Part shown: piece by piece, positions 23,876 to 31,328 of the stretch | How the letters are laid out: each line of letters opens with the position of its first letter | Position numbering within the stretch: the first letter of the stretch is position 1 | NCBI GenBank assembly: GCA_937868765.1 | Contig: CALMNL010000005.1 | Location: 62,001-126,000 of the forward strand | Direction of reading: 5' to 3' | Source of the DNA: an uncultured Desulfatitalea sp. | GTDB taxonomy: Bacteria; Desulfobacterota; Desulfobacteria; Desulfobacterales; Desulfosarcinaceae | DNA: 64,000 nt | The notes under the pieces: model-generated | Database searches by the model: none | The model's input: only the letters and a program-made list of their open reading frames with translations | Told to the model about the DNA's origin: nothing | Translations under genes and position numbers: made by a program

Positions 23876-25018
23876 TTAGATCAATTTGGATATGATCATT
23901 TTCTGAATATCGGAAGTGCCGCCACCGATGGGCGCCAAGCGGCTGTCCCGGAAGATGCGCTCCATGTCGTACTCATGGCAGTACCCATAGCCACCGAAGA
24001 GCACCACGGCGTCATTGGAGGGGGCCATGCTCCAATCGCCCACGAACAGTTTGGCCACGGCGGCCTCCAAATGATTCAAGGGCCGGCCCTGGTCCTTGCA
24101 CCAGGCAATGCGGTAGACCAGGCCGCGGGCGGCCTCGCCGAAGATGCGGATGTTGGCGATCTTGTGCTTGATGGACTGGAACTGGGCGATGGCGCGGCCG
24201 AACTGCTCGCGCTTCTTAGCGTATTCCACGCAACGGTTGAGCATGTAGGTGGAGGCACCGATGAACGGGGCCAACAGAGCGCTGCGGTCCCATTCCACGG
24301 TCTGTAGAGACATGTTGAAGCCCTCGTTTTCCGTGCCCAGCAGGTTCTGGGCCGGGATCACGCAATCGCTGAAGAACAGCTCCGATGTTTGCGAGGTGCA
24401 CACTCCCATCTTGAGGATGTTGGGGCCGGACGAAAACCCCTTGGTGCCTTTTTCCACGATGAAGGCCGAGATGCCGGCATGTTTCTTCTCCGGATCGGTC
24501 TTGGCGTACACCACCGCCACATCGGCGATGGGACCATTGGTGATGAAGATCTTGCCGCCGTTGAGCACGTAGGTGTCCCCCCGTTTTTCGGCCGTGGTGC
24601 GCATGGAGGCCACATCCGAACCGGCGTTGGGTTCGGTCAGGCCCATGCATCCGATCCACTCGCCCGAGGCCAGCTTGGGGATGTATTTGCGGCGCTGGGC
24701 TTCGGTGCCGTGCCGGAAGATGGTATCCGCGCACAAAAAGGTGTGGGCGCCGTACGCCAGGGTCAAGCCACCGTCCACCCCGGCCTCGCCCAGGGCTTCG
24801 CCGGCCAGCACGGTGGTGATGACATCCGCGCCGCCCCCGCCGTAAGCCTCCGGAAAATGCAGCCCCAGGATGCCGAACTCTCCCAATTTGCGGAATGACT
24901 CGAAATCGAATTGCTTTTTAAGCTCGAACGCCTGAATGCGCGGCACGATCTCTTTTTTGGCAAACCGGATGATCTCTTTTTTGAACATCAATTGATCTCT
25001 GGTGAACTCGAAATCCAT
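23876..25018 (-). CDS. Acyl-CoA dehydrogenase
   Basis: 380-residue, well-conserved acyl-CoA dehydrogenase: 'GCMGLTEPNAGSDVAS', 'NGGKIFITNGPIADVAVVYAKT', 'REQFGRAIAQFQ', 'LFGGYGYCHEYDMERIFRD', 'GGGTSDIQK'. The candidate catalytic Glu is in 'TVEWDRSALL' (isovaleryl-CoA type), since the GTS position has Gly before it. A strong AGGAGGA site precedes the ATG. It is the first gene of the leftward cluster and lies directly downstream of the TATAAT/palindrome region. It would start oxidation of the CoA-activated substrate. Confidence 0.94.
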   Translation of the reverse strand: MDFEFTRDQLMFKKEIIRFAKKEIVPRIQAFELKKQFDFESFRKLGEFGILGLHFPEAYGGGGADVITTVLAGEALGEAGVDGGLTLAYGAHTFLCADTIFRHGTEAQRRKYIPKLASGEWIGCMGLTEPNAGSDVASMRTTAEKRGDTYVLNGGKIFITNGPIADVAVVYAKTDPEKKHAGISAFIVEKGTKGFSSGPNILKMGVCTSQTSELFFSDCVIPAQNLLGTENEGFNMSLQTVEWDRSALLAPFIGASTYMLNRCVEYAKKREQFGRAIAQFQSIKHKIANIRIFGEAARGLVYRIAWCKDQGRPLNHLEAAVAKLFVGDWSMAPSNDAVVLFGGYGYCHEYDMERIFRDSRLAPIGGGTSDIQKMIISKLI

Positions 25019-25106
25019 CGGCGGTCCTCCTCGATCTTCCCCATCTATTTGAATATATGAGTCATTCAGGCGATTGAACTGGATCGAATGGCTCGAACAT
25101 AATCCA

Positions 25107-25136
25107 ATTATAATAATGAATACGATTCATCATTAA
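25107..25136 (-). promoter_or_regulatory. Candidate promoter of the catabolic cluster
   Basis: On the minus strand a perfect TATAAT (25112-25107) lies about 90 bases upstream of the first dehydrogenase start. At 18-base spacing the -35 position reads TTAATG (25136-25131), a weak match. A TTGACA occurs further upstream (25159-25154) but too far to pair with this -10. The palindrome fills the spacer, so a bound repressor would block RNA polymerase. Confidence 0.5.
25116..25130. promoter_or_regulatory. Candidate TetR operator palindrome
   Basis: ATGAAT-ACG-ATTCAT is a perfect 6-3-6 inverted repeat, in an AT-rich island within GC-rich DNA. Its size and symmetry suit a TetR-family dimer, and acyl-CoA-responsive TetR regulators often use such ATTCA-type half-sites. 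It abuts the -10 box, and the only TetR gene in sight is two genes downstream. Confidence 0.55.
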
Positions 25137-25200
25137 AATCAGATTCGGGTTTATGTCAAGTATTATTATTGTTACTGAAATTGTAACTTTCGGACTGCAG

Positions 25201-25263
25201 GCCGAGCGGGACCCCATGAAGCGGGGGTGGCGCATGATGGGGCCGGCCTTCAACCCGCTCGGC
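25201..25263 (-). terminator. Large inverted repeat at the end of fdhE
   Basis: GCCGAGCGGG (25201-25210) pairs perfectly with CCCGCTCGGC (25254-25263), and CCCCAT/ATGGGG pairs inside. One arm overlaps the last codons of fdhE. The structure would sit at the 3' end of the formate dehydrogenase mRNA and could insulate it from the cluster promoter about 65 bases further on. There is no T-run after it, so termination is only likely. Confidence 0.45.
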
Positions 25264-26047
25264 GATTAAAGCCTCGGTCCCGGGCGATGAGGTCCAGGTG
25301 CAGGGTCGTTAGATGGACCTGCATCGCCCGCTTGTCCAAGGCGCCATACCCTTGATCCATTACTTTTAAATAACTCTTGCAGGCGTCGCAGGTCTCCACC
25401 CGAAAACGCGGGTCTCCCTGAACTGTGAAGTAGTCGACATTGCCCGTGGTGCCGCAGTCCCAGCAGCGATGGCGCGAAAAGGGCCAGCGGGTGGCACAGG
25501 CGCCGCAGAGCAGATGCTTGGCCCGGGTTTCGGCATCGAGCAGCCCCAGAAGGGGGGCATCGCCGCAGAACGGGCAATATCCCCAGGCCCAGCGCTGCAA
25601 TTCCGGAAGATTTTGTACGCCGGCGGCCTGGATTTCCAGCAGGGGATGGGTCGTCTCTTGAAGCAAAAAGCGCATCATTTCCGATTGCGCCGCCATGGCA
25701 GGCGCTTGCCCGAGGGCTTGCGCGAGCAGTTCCTCGAAGCAGCCATCCAAGGTCGCCTGATAGCGGATGGCCCTGGCCTCGTCGGGCTTTTGGGCTTCGA
25801 CCAGCGTCAACAGATCCAGGAAATAGGCCTTGAGCAAGGCGGGATGGGCTTTAAGCTCTCGGCGGTCGAAGAGGGGAAAGCCGTTTTCGAGTTTGACGGC
25901 GGCCAGATCCCGGGAGATGGCGGGCGGCTCCAGAACAGCCCGGAGGGCGCGCAGGTAAGGTTCCCGCAGTATGGCGATCTGGTCGAAGAAGGCGCGGATA
26001 TCCACATACACATCGTTTTCAGCGAGATCGCAATCCATTTGAGACAT
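25250..26047 (-). CDS. fdhE: Formate dehydrogenase accessory protein FdhE
   Basis: 265 residues. The second half carries four Cys-x2-Cys pairs ('CPFC', 'CGAC', 'CWDC', 'CDAC'), the rubredoxin-like zinc/iron knuckles of FdhE. FdhE binds the Tat-targeted catalytic subunit and helps maturation in the cytoplasm. The true start is ATG 26047 (MSQMDCDLA), with AGGAG ahead; a longer frame to 26452 overlaps fdhB and is rejected. It lies 29 bases after fdhB as the last gene of the operon. Confidence 0.92.
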   Translation of the reverse strand: MSQMDCDLAENDVYVDIRAFFDQIAILREPYLRALRAVLEPPAISRDLAAVKLENGFPLFDRRELKAHPALLKAYFLDLLTLVEAQKPDEARAIRYQATLDGCFEELLAQALGQAPAMAAQSEMMRFLLQETTHPLLEIQAAGVQNLPELQRWAWGYCPFCGDAPLLGLLDAETRAKHLLCGACATRWPFSRHRCWDCGTTGNVDYFTVQGDPRFRVETCDACKSYLKVMDQGYGALDKRAMQVHLTTLHLDLIARDRGFNRRAG

Positions 26048-26076
26048 GGCAGGCTCTCCTTTTTCTTTGCTCCGGT

Positions 26077-26859
26077 CTAACGGTTCGTTTCGCCCTGCTT
26101 GCGGTGCGGATCGTGAAGGCCGCGTTCCCTGAAGTGCATCAATCCGGCCGCGGCCAGCGCCGCAACGCCGACGGCCATCGGCATCCGGGTCTTGGCCATC
26201 CGATGCCGCCGGGGGATCGGCATGGCCTGGGCCAGGGGATAGTGTTTGGAATTCAACGGCAAGATCCACAGGGTGTTGTAGTCTTCCATCGGGTCCGGAT
26301 AGACATTGGCTTCCGCGCCCAGGGCCTTGACCCGCGCTTCGACGAAACGCAACATTTCCTTGCGGGGTCCGAAATTCAAGGACCCGGTGGAGCACGCCTG
26401 GACGCAGGCCGGCTTGAGCCCGTGGGTAATGCGGTCGACGCACAGGGTGCATTTGACGATGCGGCCGCTGACGTCGTCCTTGCGTGGAATACCATACGGA
26501 CAGGAGGAGGCCACATCGTCAAAATCCAGCTCTCTGGTCTTTTCGGTAAAAATCACCGCGCCCGAGTCATCCCGGACAATGGCTTCCGGAAGGCTTTCGG
26601 CGCCCTCCATGCACCGCGGGTCCTCGCAATGCCGGCAGCGGTCGTTGAAAAAGGCCCAATCGATCTTGCCGTCGGCCAGGCGGGTCTCCATGAAGACGAT
26701 GCGGTTCCAGGTGTTGGCCGAAAGATCGGGCGGATTTTCATGGGTACCGCGGTTTTGAGTCTGTTCGGCCTTCAACTGGTTCCAGTTCTTACACGCCACC
26801 TGGCAGGCGCGGCAGGCGGTACACTTGGATATATCGATGCAAAGCGTCATATGTTCCAT
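26077..26859 (-). CDS. fdhB: Formate dehydrogenase iron-sulfur (beta) subunit
   Basis: 260 residues from ATG 26859 (AGGAG at 7 bases). It has four ferredoxin-like cysteine groups: 'CTACRACQVAC', 'CRHCEDPRC', 'SSCPYG' with 'VKCTLC', and 'ACVQAC'. A single hydrophobic segment near residues 220-240 ('VGVAALAAAGL') follows, as in FdnH-type subunits with a membrane anchor helix. It passes electrons from the catalytic subunit to a membrane or cytochrome acceptor. No cytochrome b (gamma) gene is in this operon, so the electron acceptor is encoded elsewhere. Confidence 0.94.
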   Translation of the reverse strand: MEHMTLCIDISKCTACRACQVACKNWNQLKAEQTQNRGTHENPPDLSANTWNRIVFMETRLADGKIDWAFFNDRCRHCEDPRCMEGAESLPEAIVRDDSGAVIFTEKTRELDFDDVASSCPYGIPRKDDVSGRIVKCTLCVDRITHGLKPACVQACSTGSLNFGPRKEMLRFVEARVKALGAEANVYPDPMEDYNTLWILPLNSKHYPLAQAMPIPRRHRMAKTRMPMAVGVAALAAAGLMHFRERGLHDPHRKQGETNR

Positions 26860-26891
26860 GGGCTGCTCCTGTGTTAAGGGTCCACGTCGCC

Positions 26892-29800
26892 TCACGCTTT
26901 TTTAACCACATCCACCATGAAGACTTTGCTTTCCGGGATCATGGTGTTGGCATCCCCGATGTTGGGCGTAACGATGTTGGCGCTGTCGCCGAAAGTAAAG
27001 ACTTGCGGCTTCTTGTCGTTGGCCGCGTATTTTCTTTCGGCGGTGGTCACCCAGCCATAGTGATAGGGAATGCCCACCTGGTGGATGGTCTTGCCGGCGA
27101 TGGTAAACGGCGCCCAGCGCACGGTCACCATGGCCACGGCCTCCAATTGGCCGCGGGCCGATTTGACGATGACGATTTCGCCGGTCTTGATGCCTTTTTC
27201 CGCGGCCAGTTCCGAGCTTATCTCCACGAACATGCCCGGTTCCAGTTCGGCCAGCCAGGGCTGCCAGCGCGTCATGACCCCGGTCTGCCAGTGTTCGGTG
27301 ACCCGGTAGGTGGTGCAGACCAGGGGATACCGGGGATCATGGCTGGCCCGCAGGTTGACATCCGAGGTGGTGGAACGATCGAAGCGCTTCAGCACCGGGC
27401 TGATGAATTGGGCGGAGAGCAGGTTTTTCTCCATGGGGCTTTCCAGCGGTTCGTAATGCTCGGGGAACGGGCCATCGGCCAGACCCGGTCCGAAGATGTG
27501 GCCGTGGCCTTCGGTTTGGGTGATGAAGGGATAGCGCGATTTTTCGCCGGAAGCGAGCGGCGGCCAACCGCCGTCGGCCACGTCGCCTTTCCAGACATTG
27601 AGGTGCCACTCGATGACCGGTTTTTCCGGCTGCCAGGGCTTGCCGTCCAGATCCACCGAGGCGCGGTTGTACAAGATGCGCCGGTTCATGGGCCAGCTCC
27701 AGGCCCACCCGGGATACAGGCCGATGCCGGAGGGATCGTCCTTGTTCTTGCGCGCGGACATGTTGCCTTCCTGGGTGTAGGAGTTGCAGTAGAGCCAGTT
27801 GCCGCAGGAGGTCGAACCGTCGTCGGCCAGCGAAGTAAAGCCGGGGACGAGAGTGCCGCGGTTGTAAAGCTTGCCGTTGATGACTTTGTCTTCCAGGAAA
27901 TAGCCGTTGATCTCCTTGGCGACCCGGTGCGGGTCGATGTGCGTGACCTTGCCGGCGGCGTCCTTGGGGCCGTATTCCCAGCGCAGTTTGAGGATCGGTT
28001 CGGCGAAGACGCCCTTCTTGGCTTTGTAGAGCGCCCGGATGCGTTGGAAGAGAGCGTTGACGATGTCCGCATCCGGCAGGGCTTTGCCCGGCGGGTCGAC
28101 GGCCTTGTAGCGCCACTGCATCCAGCGTCCGCTGTTGGAAAGACTGCCTTCCTTCTCGTAAGAGGCTGCGCAGGGCAGCATGAAGACTTCGGTCTTGATC
28201 TGCTTGGGATCCATGCCGGGACCGCGCCAGAATGAGGCGGTTTCGTTGTCGAAGAGATTGACATTCACCAGCCAGTCCAGTTTGGTCAGGGCCTGGCGGC
28301 CTTTGTTGCAGTTGGCGCCGCTGCACGCCGGGTTCTGGCCCCAGGCGAAGAAGCCCTTGAATTTCTCCTGGTACAGAAGATCGAAGATCGTCAGCCAGGA
28401 GTAATCCACGCCCGCGTCGATCTTGGGCAGATACCGATAGGCCTCTTCCAGGGCAACCTCCTGACCGTAAAACTCCCGTAACAAGCTGGCCGAGTACTTG
28501 GGATAGTTGCGCCACCAGTTGGCGCTCAGGGGATCGGCGCTCTGGGGCGTGTTGGCCGTGTTGTAAGCCGCGAAGGTCTCCTGGCCGGCCTTGGGGGTTT
28601 TTAGATAACCCGGCAGGATGTGGAACAGCAATCCGTGGTCGGTGGAGCCTTGCACGTTGGACTCGCCGCGCAGGGCGTTGACCCCGCCGCCGGCCACACC
28701 CATGTTGCCCAGCAGGAGTTGGATGATGCTCATGGCCCGGATGTTCTGGGTGCCCACGGTGTGCTGGGTCCAGCCCATGGCGTAGAGCACCGTGCCGGAT
28801 TTGTCCGGCGCTCCGGATTTGGCATAGGTGGCGTAGACCGCCAGCAATTTATCCGGGGGGGTGCCGGTGATCGACGAGACGATCTCCAAATTGTAGCGCG
28901 AAAAGTGCTTCTTGAGCAGTTGGAAGACGCAATGCGGGTCTTGCAGGGTCTTGTCCTTCAGGATGTTGCCCTTGTCGTCCCGCTGATAGGCCCAGGTGGC
29001 TTTGTCGTATTTGCCGTCGATAAAGCCTTCGGTGGTTTCGGTGCCCTTCAAGCCCGAGAAGACCCCCTGGTTGTCGCCGGGAAGCATGAAATCGGGGTGG
29101 ATCAGGAAGGAGGCGTTGGTATACTCGCGCACATAAGTTTCGAAATAGAGCTTGTTTTCCAGGAGGTAGTGGATCATGCCGCCCAAAAAGGCGATATCGC
29201 TGCCCGAGCGCAAGGGGGCATACACCTGGGCTTTTCTCGATGTCCGGGTGTACCGGGGATCGACGCTGATCAGGGTGGCTCCCTTCTCGATGGCCTTCAT
29301 GATCCATTTGAAGCTGATGGGATGGTTCTTGACCGGGTTGCTGCCCATGGCCAGGATGTAATCGCTGTTGCGGATATCGATCCAGTGATTGGTCATCGCG
29401 CCGCGTCCGAACGACTCTCCCAGAGCCGCTACCGTCGCGGAGTGTCAGATCCTGGCCTGGTGTTCGACGTACACAAGCCCCAGGGCACGCAGGAATTTCT
29501 GGTAGAGATAGCACTCCTCGTTGTCCAGGGCCGCGCTGCCCAGCGAAGCCAGGCCCATGGTGCGGTTCACCACCTGGCCGGCGGCATTCTTCATTTCAAA
29601 ACTGGCATCCCGGGCCTTTTTGATCAGGTTTGCCAGCTTGTCCAGGGCGAACTCCCAGGAAACCTCCTTCCATTGGGTGGCATAGGGCGCCCGGTAAAGC
29701 GGGGTGGTGATGCGGGCCGGGTTGTTGTGCGAAAGCTGGTAGACCGCCATGCCCTTGCTGCACAGGCTGCCCTCGTTGATGGGATGATCCGGGTCACCTT

Positions 29801-30014
29801 CGGTGTTCACCACCTTGCCGTCGATGGTGTGGACCAGGATGCCGCATCCCACGGCACAGTAAGGGCAGATGGTGGTGGTTTGCCTGGCGTGCAGGGTCCG
29901 CAACGAAGCGGCATAGGCGGCAATGGGCGCAAGATCGAACCCCAAGGCGCCCAAGGTAACCCCTGAGACGGTTGCACACGTGGTTTTGAGAAATTGACGT
30001 CGGTCCATGCCCAT
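26892..30014 (-). CDS. fdhA: Selenocysteine formate dehydrogenase catalytic (alpha) subunit
   Basis: About 1040 residues if the in-frame UGA at 29447-29445 is read as selenocysteine (residue 190). The flanking residues 'QARI-U-HSATVAAL' and 'FGRGAMTNHW' match the active-site region of FdnG-type enzymes. The N-terminus has a twin-arginine signal (MGMDRRQFLKTT), so the folded enzyme is exported to the periplasm. 'CPYCAVGCG...SLCSKG' binds a 4Fe-4S cluster, and the rest is the molybdopterin oxidoreductase fold. It oxidises formate to CO2 using a Mo- or W-bis-MGD cofactor. AAGGAGGTGGAGA gives a strong start at 30014. Naive gene calling would split it in two at the UGA. Confidence 0.95.
29406..29447 (-). 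promoter_or_regulatory. Selenocysteine UGA codon and bacterial SECIS hairpin
   Basis: UGA is at 29447-29445. Immediately 3' in the mRNA, UCCG (29441-29438) can pair with CGGA (29409-29406). At the apex GGCUCU pairs with AGAGUC around a GGG loop (29427-29413). Position and size fit the SelB-bound SECIS of bacterial formate dehydrogenases, which begins right after the UGA. The pairing was done by eye, without energy calculation. Confidence 0.75.
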
Positions 30015-30179
30015 TCTCCACCTCCTTTTTTGTGTCGTAAGGAAACTGCGGAACGTCGGTTACGACCACTTTTCGCTATGCGCAGGCCGAGGGCGTTTGG
30101 ATCTTGTCATCGGTCGATTCGTCGCCTGATAGCCGCGGCGCCATTGGCGTCGTGAAGGGGAGACTGACTAGGGGAATGA

Positions 30180-30194
30180 GCAAAATTCAAGCCA
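30180..30194 (-). promoter_or_regulatory. Candidate sigma-54 promoter of the fdh operon
   Basis: On the minus strand TGGCTTGAATTTTGC has the GG-N10-GC spacing of -24/-12 elements (consensus TGGCAC-N5-TTGC), matching 9 of about 10 key bases except AC. It would start transcription about 150 bases before the fdhA ATG. Sigma-54 control of formate dehydrogenase genes is known (E. coli fdhF). Confidence 0.5.
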
Positions 30195-30207
30195 GGCGGG
30201 AAAGAAA

Positions 30208-30225
30208 GCCGGTCGAGCGACCGGC
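30208..30225. promoter_or_regulatory. Perfect 8-2-8 dyad upstream of the sigma-54 site
   Basis: GCCGGTCG-AG-CGACCGGC is a perfect inverted repeat 13 bases upstream of the candidate -24 element. It could be a regulator-binding site or an RNA hairpin. It is close to the promoter for a classical enhancer site. Confidence 0.4.
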
Positions 30226-30535
30226 AGGGCGTGGCGGGGGAGCCGTAGGCGGGTCCTCTGGAACTGTTCGTTTTTTTTACACCTTGTTCAAAAAATTTTT
30301 TACATTCGCAGCTCCTCGTCCTTTGCCTTGAGGCCGCATTGCGCTTTTATTTTCAGCGATTTTGCATCGCGGGCGCGCTTCGGCGTCCTGTCTTCCGGAG
30401 CGCTGGGTTCATTGCTCTAATCAAGCGGCATGCCAGGGTATGCCCTGCCGGCGGCGGCTGTTGTTTTCATCCTTTCGCCTTGCGGGTCGATGGATTATAA
30501 GGGGCCATCGTTCCAATCACCACCGGAGGGCCCCA

Positions 30536-31237
30536 ATGACGATCCCCAAACACGATTATGATGCACTCACGGCGCTTTACGCCGCCGAACCGCTGGTTCA
30601 ACAGGCATTCGACCTGCATTATGCCTACGGATTTACCCTGCAGATGGTGTCGGCGCCGGACGTCGTCCAGTTCTCCGAATGGCTGCCCATGCTCTTCAAG
30701 TCCCGCGAGCTGCCCGAGTTCAAGTCCAAGCGCCAGATGGAAGCGGTGGCCGGCGCGCTGCTCTCCATCTGGTCTTTCTGGGCCGAGGAGACCGCGGACA
30801 GCGAAACGTTGTCCCTGCCGCCGGGGTGCGGCCTGGACGAAGCGGGCAACCCGTCGCCCGCGCTCAAGGAATTTTGCCGGGGCTATATCGAAGGTTCCGA
30901 GTGGCTGCGCGAGCTATGGGACGAGGCCCTTGAAGGGTACGACCCCGAATCGGCCGAAGAGAAAATCATCGGCACCCCCCTGTTTCTCTGCCTGCGTTTT
31001 CTGGAAGGGCCGGATCTGCCGGAAAATTCCCCCGCGGCCGTGGAATTGAAGGCCGTATCCATCAGCGACGCCTTGAAACAGCTGCCCGATGCTTTGAACG
31101 ACGCGGCCGCCCTGGGCCGCGCCCTGCACATGGAATCGCTGCGCCGCTCCGGGCCGGTGAAAGCCGCGCCCAAACCGGGCCGCAACGACCCGTGCCCCTG
31201 CGGCAGCGGCAAGAAATACAAAAAGTGCTGTATGTGA
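30536..31237 (+). CDS. UPF0149/YecA-like protein with C-terminal SEC-C zinc motif
   Basis: 233 residues. The helical body fits the UPF0149 (YecA/YgfB-like) family ('FSEWLPMLF', '[12 protein letters not shown]'). The last 20 residues are a SEC-C motif ('[17 protein letters not shown]'), a zinc-binding tail first seen in SecA. CGGAGGG precedes ATG 30536; the longer frame from 30362 lacks coding character. The exact function is unknown. Its 3' end matches a relic at 37369-37419 on the far side of the cytochrome/sulfatase cassette. Confidence 0.85.
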   Translation: MTIPKHDYDALTALYAAEPLVQQAFDLHYAYGFTLQMVSAPDVVQFSEWLPMLFKSRELPEFKSKRQMEAVAGALLSIWSFWAEETADSETLSLPPGCGLDEAGNPSPALKEFCRGYIEGSEWLRELWDEALEGYDPESAEEKIIGTPLFLCLRFLEGPDLPENSPAAVELKAVSISDALKQLPDALNDAAALGRALHMESLRRSGPVKAAPKPGRNDPCPCGSGKKYKKCCM

Positions 31238-31328
31238 CGCCGCGCCCCATGTTATTGTAGGCGTGCGAGTAAGATAAGATTAGAACAAAGGGTCGTGACC
31301 CGCCCGCCAATTAATAGGCATCGTGACC

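Larger units (their letters stand above)
30015..30535. other. 521-base divergent intergenic region
   Basis: No convincing gene lies between fdhA (leftward) and the SEC-C protein (rightward). The right part is AT-richer, with T and A runs at about 30270-30300. It contains the candidate sigma-54 site and a perfect dyad listed separately. A 75-residue rightward frame at 30104-30331 has poor composition and no start signal. No riboswitch was recognised. Confidence 0.5.

Noticed and set aside
26871-28235. A 454-residue plus-strand frame opposite fdhA
   Set aside because: It is antisense to a conserved molybdopterin oxidoreductase and has no start signal or domain.
29397-29447. Apparent split of formate dehydrogenase into two genes or a pseudogene
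   Set aside because: The only interruption is a single in-frame UGA at the selenocysteine position, followed by a SECIS-like hairpin, and both sides are well conserved.
30104-30331. A 75-residue frame and possible riboswitch between fdhA and the SEC-C gene
   Set aside because: There is no ribosome site or protein motif, and no known riboswitch consensus could be matched by eye.
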